Of a DNA stretch of 64,000 bases, positions 32,649 through 40,132 are shown one piece after another (within the stretch, counting starts at the first letter, position 1; each line of letters opens with the position of its first letter). The DNA comes from Pseudomonas sp. AOB-7 (GTDB lineage: Bacteria; Pseudomonadota; Gammaproteobacteria; Pseudomonadales; Pseudomonadaceae). Made by a program: the position numbers and the translations under genes. The notes beneath the pieces were generated by a model. That model worked only from the letters and a program-made list of their open reading frames with translations. It ran no database searches and had not been told where the DNA came from. Location of the stretch: positions 53,108-117,107 of the forward strand of contig NZ_RFFK01000013.1 in NCBI RefSeq assembly GCF_003696305.1, written 5' to 3'.

Positions 32649-34145
32649 ATGCCCCGTACCCTGCCCCAGCTGATCGACGGCCAGTGGCTCGCGAGCCAGG
32701 CCCGCGAACTGATCGAAGTCACCGACCCGGCCACCCAACAGGTGCTGGCGCTGGCGCCCAAGGCCACCCATGCGGAGATCGAGGCCGCCGTGGCCGGCGC
32801 CAAGGCCGCCTTCCTCACCTGGCGCGAGGTGCCGGTGCCGGAACGGGCACGGCTGATGCTGCGCTACCAGCACCTGCTCAAGGAGCACCACGACGAGCTG
32901 GCCGAGATTCTCGCGCAGGAGACCGGCAAGACCTTCGCCGATGCCAAGGGCGATGTCTGGCGCGGCATCGAGGTGGCCGAGCACGCCGCCAACGTGGCCA
33001 GCCTGATGATGGGCGAGACGGTGGAGAACGTCGCCCGCGAGATCGACACCGCCAGCTGGATCCAGCCGCTGGGCGTGTGCGTCGGCATCACCCCGTTCAA
33101 CTTCCCGGCGATGATTCCGCTGTGGATGTTCCCGCTGGCCATCGCCTGCGGCAACACCTTCATCCTCAAGCCCTCCGAGCAGGACCCGATGACCCCCAAC
33201 CGCCTGGCCGAGCTGTTTCTCGAGGCCGGCGCGCCGCCCGGGGTACTGCAGCTGCTGCACGGTGGGCGCGAGCAGGTCGACGCGCTGCTGGTGCACCCGG
33301 ACGTGCGCGCGATTTCCTTCGTCGGCTCGGTGCCGGTGGGCCAGCATATCTACCGCACCGGCACCCAGCACCTGAAGCGGGTGCAGGCCTTCGCCGGGGC
33401 CAAGAACCATATGGTGATCATGCCCGACGCGCCCAAGGACCAGGTCATCAGCAACCTGGTCGGCGCCAGTTGCGGCGCCGCCGGCCAGCGCTGCATGGCG
33501 ATCAGCGTGGCGGTGTTCGTCGGCGAGTCGCGACAGTGGATTCCCGAGCTGGCCGCGCAGATGGCCGAGCTGCGCCCCGGCCACTGGCGCGACAGCGGCG
33601 CTGCATTCGGCCCGCTGATCAGCCAGCAGGCGCGCCAGCGCGTGCTGCGCCTGATCGCCGAGGGCAAGGCCGAGGGCGCCGAGTGCCTGCTGGACGGTTC
33701 ACAGTGCAGCGTCGAGGGCTACCCGGAGGGCAACTGGCTGGGGCCGACGCTTTTTCGCAAGGTCACGCCGAAAATGTCCATCTACCGCGAGGAAATCTTC
33801 GGCCCGGTGCTGGTGTGCCTGGAAGTCGCGACCCTGGAAGAGGCCATCGAGCTGGTCAACGCCAGCCCCTACGGCAACGGCACCAGCATCTTCACCCGCT
33901 CCGGCGGCGCCGCGCGCCACTACCAGCACGCGGTGGAAGTCGGCCAGGTGGGCATCAACGTGCCGATCCCGGTGCCGCTGCCGTTCTTCTCCTTCACCGG
34001 CTGGAAGGGCTCCTTCTATGGCGACCTGCACGCCTACGGCAAGCAGGCGGTGCGCTTCTACAGCGAGACCAAGACGGTCACCAGCCGCTGGTTCGACGAC
34101 ACACCGCTCGGCGACGGCCCCAACATGACCATTCAGTTGAAATGA
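32649..34145 (+). CDS. mmsA: CoA-acylating methylmalonate-semialdehyde dehydrogenase
   Basis: A 498-residue aldehyde dehydrogenase of the MmsA type, which converts (methyl)malonate semialdehyde plus CoA to propionyl- or acetyl-CoA and CO2. Seen: PLGVCVGITPFNFPAMIPLW, FVGSVPVGQHIYRTG, the catalytic cysteine in GAAGQRCMA, and PLPFFSFTGWKGSFYGD near the C-terminus, a hallmark of the CoA-dependent family. It is the first gene of the catabolic run and faces the AraC regulator. A second mmsA elsewhere in the genome is possible, since P. aeruginosa as I recall has two. Confidence 0.9.
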   Translation: MPRTLPQLIDGQWLASQARELIEVTDPATQQVLALAPKATHAEIEAAVAGAKAAFLTWREVPVPERARLMLRYQHLLKEHHDELAEILAQETGKTFADAKGDVWRGIEVAEHAANVASLMMGETVENVAREIDTASWIQPLGVCVGITPFNFPAMIPLWMFPLAIACGNTFILKPSEQDPMTPNRLAELFLEAGAPPGVLQLLHGGREQVDALLVHPDVRAISFVGSVPVGQHIYRTGTQHLKRVQAFAGAKNHMVIMPDAPKDQVISNLVGASCGAAGQRCMAISVAVFVGESRQWIPELAAQMAELRPGHWRDSGAAFGPLISQQARQRVLRLIAEGKAEGAECLLDGSQCSVEGYPEGNWLGPTLFRKVTPKMSIYREEIFGPVLVCLEVATLEEAIELVNASPYGNGTSIFTRSGGAARHYQHAVEVGQVGINVPIPVPLPFFSFTGWKGSFYGDLHAYGKQAVRFYSETKTVTSRWFDDTPLGDGPNMTIQLK

Positions 34146-34242
34146 GAACGGAGTAGGCCTCTGTTAGACCAATAGACGATCACTGCAACTGGACGAGCGG
34201 CGTAAAACAGTCTCCTGCAGCACAACAACAAGGAGAACTGCA

Positions 34243-35490
34243 ATGCGCCACCTGACTGCCACCCTGGCCCTGTGGGCCGGGATCACCGCCTGTGCGCAGG
34301 CCGCCGAGCCCATCACCCTGGGGCTCAACTACCCGCGCACCGGCCCATACAAGGAGGAGGGATTGGCGCAGATGCGTGGAGCCCTGCTGGCCATCGACGA
34401 GCTCAACGCCGCAGGCGGCGTGCTGGGCCGCCCCTTGCGCCTGTCCAGCAAGGACACCGCCTCGCGTCCGGCCAAGGCGGTGAAGAACGTCGACAAGCTG
34501 GCCGCCGAGGGCGCCGCCATGCTGTTCGGCGGCGCCTCCAGCGCGGTGGCCATCGCCGCCGGCAAGCGCGCCCGCGAACACGGCCTGCTGTACTTCGGCA
34601 CCCTCACCTACTCCAACGACACCACCGGCAAGGACGGCCACCGCTACCTGTTCCGCGAGTGCAACAACGCCTGGATGAGCGCCCAGGTGCTCGGCCAGTA
34701 CCTGAGCAAGCACCTGCCGGACAAGCGCTACCTCTACGTCACCTCCGACTACACCTGGGGCCACACCACCGAGGCCTCGCTGCGCCAGGCCACCGCCAGC
34801 GACGACGCCGGCCAGCACGCCGGCGTGCGCGTGCCCTTCCCCGGCGCACGCCTGGCCGACTACCAGGATGCCCTGACCCAGGCCGCCGCGAGCGATGCCG
34901 AGATCCTCGCCCTGGTGCTGTTCGGCGAGGACCTGGTGCGCGCCATGCGCATCGCCAAGGACCTGGGCCTGACCGAGCGCATGCAGGTCATCGCGCCGAA
35001 CCTGACCCAGAGCATGGTCGAGCAGGCCGGCCCGGACCTGATGCAGGGCGTGATCGGCACCGAACCCTGGACCTGGCGCGTGCCGGCGCTGGAGAAATCC
35101 GCCCGCGGCGAAGCCTTCGTCGCCGCCTTCAAGGCGCGCTACCAGATGTATCCCTCGAGTTCCGCCGCCTCGGCCTACAGCATCGTCCAGCAGTGGGCCG
35201 ATGCCGCCAAGCGTGCCAATAGCCTGGATAGCGAGGCGCTGATCAAGGCGCTGGAAGGCCACCGCTACAGCCTGCTGAAGGACGAACAGCAGTGGCGCGC
35301 CTTCGATCACCAGAACCTGCAGACGGTCTACGCGGTGCGGGTCAAGCCGCGCGACGAGGTGCTCAAGGACCCGCTCAAGCAGGACTACTTCGAAATCGTC
35401 GACCGCCTCGACGCCGACACCGCGCTGCCCAATCTGGCGCAGTGGCAGGCCGAGCGCCGCGCCGGCGGTCAACCCCTGACATTGCAATGA
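34243..35490 (+). CDS. Branched-chain-type ABC substrate-binding protein
   Basis: A 415-residue exported protein of the Peripla_BP_6 (LivK/amide) group. The signal peptide is residues 1-20 (TATLALWAGITACAQA, cleaved before AEPITLG). ITLGLNYPRTGPYKEEGLAQ and AIDELNAAGGVLGRPLRL are typical of the group. AAGGAG precedes the ATG. No permease or ATPase genes are adjacent, so it either serves a remote Liv-type transporter or a receptor. Its place inside a branched-chain acyl-CoA cluster suggests a branched-chain amino or keto acid ligand. Confidence 0.83.
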   Translation: MRHLTATLALWAGITACAQAAEPITLGLNYPRTGPYKEEGLAQMRGALLAIDELNAAGGVLGRPLRLSSKDTASRPAKAVKNVDKLAAEGAAMLFGGASSAVAIAAGKRAREHGLLYFGTLTYSNDTTGKDGHRYLFRECNNAWMSAQVLGQYLSKHLPDKRYLYVTSDYTWGHTTEASLRQATASDDAGQHAGVRVPFPGARLADYQDALTQAAASDAEILALVLFGEDLVRAMRIAKDLGLTERMQVIAPNLTQSMVEQAGPDLMQGVIGTEPWTWRVPALEKSARGEAFVAAFKARYQMYPSSSAASAYSIVQQWADAAKRANSLDSEALIKALEGHRYSLLKDEQQWRAFDHQNLQTVYAVRVKPRDEVLKDPLKQDYFEIVDRLDADTALPNLAQWQAERRAGGQPLTLQ

Positions 35491-35496
35491 GGCGCC

Positions 35497-36660
35497 ATGG
35501 ACTTCGAACTCAGTGACGAACAACGCCTGCTCACCGACAGCGCCCGCGCCTTCGCCGCGCGGGAGCTGGCGCCGCACGCCGGCGACTGGGACCGCGACCA
35601 CCACTTTCCGCTGCCGGTGATCCGCCGCGCTGCCGAACAGGGTTACCTGGCCCTGTACCTCAAGGAGGAGGACGGCGGCCTGGGCCTGTCGAGGCTGTCC
35701 AGTTCGCTGATCTTCGAACAGCTGGCCGCCGGCTGCGTGGCCACCACCGCCTACCTGACCATCCACAATATGGCCTCGTGGATGTTGGCGAGCTTCGCCG
35801 ACGAGGCCCTGAAGGCGCAGTACCTGCCCGGACTGATCGACGGCCGCCTGCTGGCCTCCTACTGCCTGACCGAGCCGGACGCCGGCTCCGACGCCGCCCA
35901 CCTGCGAACCCGCGCGCGGCGCGATGGCAACGATTACCTGCTCGACGGCAGCAAGTGCTTTATCTCCGGCGCGGGATCGACCGATGTGCTGATCGTCATG
36001 GCGCGCACCGGCGAGGACGGCGCCAAGGGCATCTCCTGCTTCCTGGTGCCGGCCGACGCCGCCGGCATCCGCTACGGACGCAACGAGGACAAGATGGGCT
36101 GGCGCGCCCAGCCGACCCGCACCATCGCCTTCGACGGCGTGCGCATCCCCGCCGGCAACCGCATCGGCCCGGAGGGCCAGGGCTTCGTCTACGCCATGCA
36201 GGGCCTGGACGGCGGCCGCCTGAACATCGCCAGCTGCTCGCTCGGCGCGGCCCAGGCGGCGTTGCAGCAGAGCCTGCACTACGTGGAGGAGCGCAAGCAG
36301 TTCGGCAAGCCACTGGCCGAATTCCAGGCGCTGCAGTTCAAGCTGGCCGATATGCTCACCGAGCTGACCGCCAGCCGGCAGATGGTGCGCCTGGCCGCGG
36401 ACAAGCTGGACCGGCGCCACGCCGAGGCCAGCCTGTACTGCGCCATGGCCAAGCGCTTCGCCACCGACCAGTGTTTCGCCATCTGCAACGAGGCGCTGCA
36501 GCTGCACGGCGGCTACGGTTACCTGAGCGACTATCCGCTGGAGCGCTGGGTGCGCGACAGCCGCGTGCACCAGATACTGGAAGGCACCAACGAGATCATG
36601 CGGGTGATCGTCGCCCGCCGCCTGCTGCAGCAGGGCGGCATGCTCGATCGCCTGCTGTGA
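35497..36660 (+). CDS. Acyl-CoA dehydrogenase, isobutyryl-CoA type
   Basis: A 387-residue FAD enzyme that introduces a C2-C3 double bond in acyl-CoA. Family motifs: YCLTEPDAGSDAAHLRTRA, DKMGWRAQPTRTIAFD, and the C-terminal LHGGYGYLSDYPLERWVRD with ILEGTNEIMRVIVAR. The set of neighbours (two hydratase-family enzymes, 3-hydroxyisobutyrate dehydrogenase, mmsA) argues for isobutyryl-CoA as substrate. It starts six bases after the binding-protein gene. Confidence 0.9.
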   Translation: MDFELSDEQRLLTDSARAFAARELAPHAGDWDRDHHFPLPVIRRAAEQGYLALYLKEEDGGLGLSRLSSSLIFEQLAAGCVATTAYLTIHNMASWMLASFADEALKAQYLPGLIDGRLLASYCLTEPDAGSDAAHLRTRARRDGNDYLLDGSKCFISGAGSTDVLIVMARTGEDGAKGISCFLVPADAAGIRYGRNEDKMGWRAQPTRTIAFDGVRIPAGNRIGPEGQGFVYAMQGLDGGRLNIASCSLGAAQAALQQSLHYVEERKQFGKPLAEFQALQFKLADMLTELTASRQMVRLAADKLDRRHAEASLYCAMAKRFATDQCFAICNEALQLHGGYGYLSDYPLERWVRDSRVHQILEGTNEIMRVIVARRLLQQGGMLDRLL

Positions 36661-36669
36661 CCGCTTTAT

Positions 36670-36692
36670 CCCCTCTCCCCGGGGGAGAGGGG
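36670..36692. repeat. CCCCTCTCCCC inverted repeat
   Basis: CCCCTCTCCCC and GGGGAGAGGGG face each other around one base in the gap between the acyl-CoA dehydrogenase and hydratase genes. A related 17-bp hairpin lies between gcvP and glyA (63266-63301). Confidence 0.6.
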
Positions 36693-36714
36693 AACATCAT
36701 TTAAGAGGACCCTT

Positions 36715-37533
36715 ATGAGCACCGCCATCGAAGCCTACAAGCCCGGCATCTTCGACCTGACCCACAAGCTCACCGTGGAAAAGCACGGCCACACCGCGCT
36801 GATCACCATCAACCACCCGCCGGCCAACACCTGGGACCGCGACTCGCTGATCGGCCTCAAGCAGCTGGTCGAGCACCTCAACCGCGACGACGACATCTAC
36901 GCCCTGGTGGTGACCGGCCAGGGGCCGAAGTTCTTTTCCGCCGGCGCCGACCTGAACATGTTCGCCGACGGCGACAAGGCGCGCGCCCGCGAGATGGCGC
37001 GGCGCTTCGGCGAGGCCTTCGAGACCCTGCGCGACTTCCGCGGGGTGTCCATCGCCGCGATCAACGGCTACGCCATGGGCGGCGGCCTGGAATGCGCGCT
37101 GGCCTGCGATATCCGCATCGCCGAACGCCAGGCGCAGATGGCCCTGCCCGAGGCCGCGGTGGGCCTGCTGCCCTGCGCCGGCGGCACCCAGGCGCTGCCC
37201 TGGCTGGTGGGCGAAGGCTGGGCCAAGCGCATGATCCTCTGCGGCGAACGTATCGACGCCGAAACCGCCCTGCGCATCGGCCTGGTGGAACAGCTGGTGG
37301 ACAGCGGCGAGGCCCGTGGCCATGCGCTGCTGCTGGCGGCCAAGGTGGCGCGACAGAGTCCGGTGGCGGTGCGCACCATCAAGCCGCTGATCCAGGGCGC
37401 GCGCGAGCGCGGCCCGAACACCTGGCTGGCGGAGGAACGCGAGCGCTTCGTCGACCTGTTCGACGCCGACGACACCCGCGAAGGGGTCAACGCCTTCCTC
37501 GAGAAGCGCGACCCGCAGTGGCGCAACAAATGA
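36715..37533 (+). CDS. Enoyl-CoA hydratase
   Basis: A 272-residue crotonase-fold enzyme. The oxyanion-hole motif NGYAMGGGLECALACDIRIAE (read here in two parts) and the acid/base region MALPEAAVGLLPCAGGTQALP are present. In the pathway suggested by its neighbours it hydrates methacrylyl-CoA to 3-hydroxyisobutyryl-CoA. By synteny as I remember it, this corresponds to PA0745 (DspI) of P. aeruginosa, linked to the dispersion signal cis-2-decenoic acid. Whether this protein has either role cannot be told from sequence. Confidence 0.87.
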   Translation: MSTAIEAYKPGIFDLTHKLTVEKHGHTALITINHPPANTWDRDSLIGLKQLVEHLNRDDDIYALVVTGQGPKFFSAGADLNMFADGDKARAREMARRFGEAFETLRDFRGVSIAAINGYAMGGGLECALACDIRIAERQAQMALPEAAVGLLPCAGGTQALPWLVGEGWAKRMILCGERIDAETALRIGLVEQLVDSGEARGHALLLAAKVARQSPVAVRTIKPLIQGARERGPNTWLAEERERFVDLFDADDTREGVNAFLEKRDPQWRNK

Positions 37534-37558
37534 TTCGTGGCACCGTAATCGGCCAGGC

Positions 37559-37604
37559 CCGTAGGGTGGATGTCGCTTCTTACATCCACCAGAACCGCCC
37601 CGCC
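37559..37604. repeat. GTAGGGTGGATGTCGC repeat inside the operon
   Basis: CGTAGGGTGGATGTCGC and ACATCCACC...CCCGCCCTA form an inverted element that fills most of the gap and lies 17 bases before the next ATG. It would form a hairpin in the mRNA just ahead of the ribosome binding region of the downstream gene. Confidence 0.65.
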
Positions 37605-37621
37605 CTAAGCTGGAAACCTGT

Positions 37622-38725
37622 ATGAACCTGCACTTCGAAGAACGCCCCAGCCTGCATGGCTACCGCATCGGCATCGCCAGCCTGGATGCCGAGAAGAGCC
37701 TCAATGCCCTGTCGCTGCCGATGATCGAGGCGCTGGACGCGCGCCTGAAGGCCTGGGCCATCGATCCCGAAATCGCCTGCGTGCTGCTGCGCGGCAACGG
37801 GCCCAAGGCCTTCTGCGCCGGCGGCGACGTGGTGCAGCTGGTGCAGCAGTGCCGCGAACACCCCGGCGAGGTGCCGCCGCTGGCGCGGCGCTTCTTCGCC
37901 GACGAATACCGCCTCGACCACCGCATCCACAGCTATCCCAAGCCGCTGATCTGCTGGGCCCACGGCTACGTGCTGGGCGGCGGCATGGGCCTGATGCAGG
38001 GCGCGGCGATCCGCATCGTCACCCCCAGCAGCCGCCTGGGCATGCCGGAAATCAATATCGGCCTGTACCCGGACGTCGGCGGCAGCTGGTTCCTCGCCCG
38101 CCTGCCGGGCAGGCTCGGCCTGTTCCTCGGTCTCACTGCCGCCAGCATCAACGCCCGCGACGCGCTGGACCTGAACCTGGCCGACCGTTTCCTCCGCGAC
38201 GAGCAGCAGGACGCACTGATCGAAGGCCTGGTGCAACTCAACTGGCGGGAGCACGCCGCGCAGCAGCTGCACAGCCTGCTGCGCGCGCTGGAACGCGAGG
38301 CGCGCGGCGAGCTGCCGCAGGCGCAGTGGCTGCCGCGCCGCGAACGCCTCGACGCGCTGCTCGACGTGGCCGACCTGCCCGCCGCGGTACAGGCCATCGC
38401 CGGCCTGCACGGCGACGCCGACCTGCTGCTAGCCCGTGCGGCCAAGACCCTGGCCGGCGGCTGCCCGCTGACCGCGCACCTGGTCTGGGAGCAGATCCGC
38501 CGCGCCCGTCACCTGTCGCTGGCCGAGGTGTTCCGCATGGAGTACGCCATGAGCCTGAACTGCTGCCGCCACCCGGAGTTTGCCGAGGGCGTGCGCGCCC
38601 GCCTGATCGACAAGGACCAGACGCCGCGCTGGCACTGGCCGGACGTGGCGGCCATCCCGCCGGCGGTGATCGAGGCGCACTTCGCCCCGGCCTGGGACGG
38701 CGCGCATCCGTTGGCGGATCTGTAA
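37622..38725 (+). CDS. 3-hydroxyisobutyryl-CoA hydrolase-like enzyme
   Basis: A 367-residue member of the crotonase superfamily with the extended length of 3-hydroxyisobutyryl-CoA hydrolase (HIBCH). Motifs: FCAGGDVVQLVQQ, CWAHGYVLGGGMGLMQGAAI and MPEINIGLYPDVGGSWFLAR, then the C-terminal ECH_2 part (EVFRMEYAMSLNCCRHPEF, EGVRARLIDKDQTPRW). It hydrolyses 3-hydroxyisobutyryl-CoA to free 3-hydroxyisobutyrate, the substrate of the dehydrogenase that follows. No clear ribosome site; a repeat hairpin sits upstream. Confidence 0.88.
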   Translation: MNLHFEERPSLHGYRIGIASLDAEKSLNALSLPMIEALDARLKAWAIDPEIACVLLRGNGPKAFCAGGDVVQLVQQCREHPGEVPPLARRFFADEYRLDHRIHSYPKPLICWAHGYVLGGGMGLMQGAAIRIVTPSSRLGMPEINIGLYPDVGGSWFLARLPGRLGLFLGLTAASINARDALDLNLADRFLRDEQQDALIEGLVQLNWREHAAQQLHSLLRALEREARGELPQAQWLPRRERLDALLDVADLPAAVQAIAGLHGDADLLLARAAKTLAGGCPLTAHLVWEQIRRARHLSLAEVFRMEYAMSLNCCRHPEFAEGVRARLIDKDQTPRWHWPDVAAIPPAVIEAHFAPAWDGAHPLADL

Positions 38726-38767
38726 ACCTTCGCTCCCCGAGGCATCAGCACAAGGAGAACCCAAACC

Positions 38768-39652
38768 ATGACCCAGATCGCCTTTATCGGCCTCGGCCAT
38801 ATGGGCCTGCCCATGGCCCGCAACCTGCTCAAGGCCGGCTACCCGCTCAAGGTCTTCGACCTGGTGCGCAGCGCCGTGGACGAACTGGCCGGCGAAGGCG
38901 CCCTGGCGGCGGACAGCGCCGCCGAGGCGGTCGACCAGGCCAAGGTGGTGATCAGCATGCTGCCGGCCAGCCGCCATGTCGAAGGCCTGTACCTGGGCGA
39001 CGCCGGCCTGCTGGCGCAACTGCCGGCCGGCACCCTGGTGCTGGAATGCTCGACCATCGCCCCGGAGTCGGCGCGCAAGGTGCACGCCGCCGCCCGTGAG
39101 CGCGGCATCGCCCTGCTCGATGCGCCGGTGTCCGGCGGCACCGCCGGCGCCGCGGCCGCCACCCTGACCTTTATGGTCGGCGGCGAGGCCAACGCCCTGG
39201 ACAAGGCGCGGCCGATCCTCGCCGCCATGGGCAAGAACATCTTCCACGCCGGCCCGGACGGCGCCGGCCAGGTGGCCAAGGTGTGCAACAACCAGGTGCT
39301 GGCGGTGCAAATGATCGCCACCGCCGAGGCCATGGCCCTGGGCGTGGCCAACGGTCTGGAGCCGGCAACCCTGGCCGAGATCATGCGGCAGAGCTCCGGC
39401 GGCAACTGGACGCTGGAAAAGTACAACCCCTGGCCCGGGGTGATGGAGAATGCCCCGGCCTCCAAGGGCTACAGCGGCGGTTTTATGGCCGAACTGATGG
39501 CCAAGGACCTCGGCCTGGCCCAGGAAACCGCCAGCCACAGCGGCAACAGCACGCCGATGGGCGCCCTGGCGCTGCAGCTGTACCGCCTGCTGCTCAAGCA
39601 GGGCAAGGGCAAGAAGGATTTTTCAGTGGTGCAGCAGTTGTTCGTGGAGTAG
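38768..39652 (+). CDS. mmsB: 3-hydroxyisobutyrate dehydrogenase
   Basis: A 294-residue NAD-dependent beta-hydroxyacid dehydrogenase. The N-terminal FIGLGHMGLPMARNLLKAG is the dinucleotide site, DAPVSGGTAGA the substrate loop, and the conserved catalytic lysine lies in CNNQVLAVQ-adjacent helices. It oxidises 3-hydroxyisobutyrate to methylmalonate semialdehyde, which the MmsA-type enzyme at the head of the cluster consumes. It completes the isobutyryl-CoA to propionyl-CoA route encoded here. Confidence 0.92.
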   Translation: MTQIAFIGLGHMGLPMARNLLKAGYPLKVFDLVRSAVDELAGEGALAADSAAEAVDQAKVVISMLPASRHVEGLYLGDAGLLAQLPAGTLVLECSTIAPESARKVHAAARERGIALLDAPVSGGTAGAAAATLTFMVGGEANALDKARPILAAMGKNIFHAGPDGAGQVAKVCNNQVLAVQMIATAEAMALGVANGLEPATLAEIMRQSSGGNWTLEKYNPWPGVMENAPASKGYSGGFMAELMAKDLGLAQETASHSGNSTPMGALALQLYRLLLKQGKGKKDFSVVQQLFVE

Positions 39653-39657
39653 CGGTC

Positions 39658-39717
39658 CGTAGGCGCCAGCTTGCTGGCGATGCCTTGAAGCGGATCGCGG
39701 CAAGCCGGCTCCTACGA
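39658..39717. repeat. REP element, GCCAGCTTGCTGGCGA type
   Basis: GTAGGCGCCAGCTTGCTGGC at one end and GCCGGCTCCTACG at the other give the imperfect palindrome common in Pseudomonas REP sequences. It is followed at 39743-39800 by a GCCCGGATGCAATCCGGG inverted element like that at 28604. Confidence 0.7.
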
Positions 39718-39742
39718 AAGCGCGAGTACGTCGTGCAGTCTT

Positions 39743-39800
39743 GGCCCGGATGCAATCCGGGATAAAGCGCGGCGACCGCCCCGGATTGCCTCCGGGCCAA
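39743..39800. repeat. GCCCGGATGCAATCCGGG inverted repeat
   Basis: GGCCCGGATGCAATCCGGG is followed after about 20 bases by CCCCGGATTGCCTCCGGGCC, its imperfect reverse complement. Convergent gene ends flank it, so it may also serve as a terminator. Confidence 0.65.
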
Positions 39801-39806
39801 CGGCAT

Positions 39807-40052
39807 TCAGCGCAGCGTCTGCAGATACAGCAGGCCGAACAGCAGCACCTGCAGGCGCTGCCGCCACAGCCCCGGCCGGCCGTGCAGGCGCACGCGAAAC
39901 AGCAGCAGCTCGCCTAGATGGGCCAGCAACAGCGCCAGCGCGGCCCAGTTGACCCAGCCGCCCAGCGGCGCGGCGAAGGGGTAGAGCAGGTTGAGCAGCG
40001 CCACCAGCCAGAACATGGCCAGGGCGCCCTTGGCGAACGACAGCAGTTTCAT
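39807..40052 (-). CDS. DUF1145 family small membrane protein
   Basis: An 81-residue protein with two or three membrane segments (ALAMFWLVALLNLLYPF, WAALALLLAHLGELLLF) and a basic loop RLHGRPGLWRQRLQ. The pattern fits DUF1145, a small inner-membrane family of unknown function. The ATG at 40052 gives the whole domain. It lies downstream of the alkylsulfatase gene on the same strand with an 80-base gap. Confidence 0.78.
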   Translation of the reverse strand: MKLLSFAKGALAMFWLVALLNLLYPFAAPLGGWVNWAALALLLAHLGELLLFRVRLHGRPGLWRQRLQVLLFGLLYLQTLR

Positions 40053-40132
40053 CGCGATCCTCCGGTTGGGCGATCGCCGCAGTGTGCCGGGCCAGCCCGG
40101 CGCTGCCGCCGCTCTTTCGGCTGGAACGGTGC

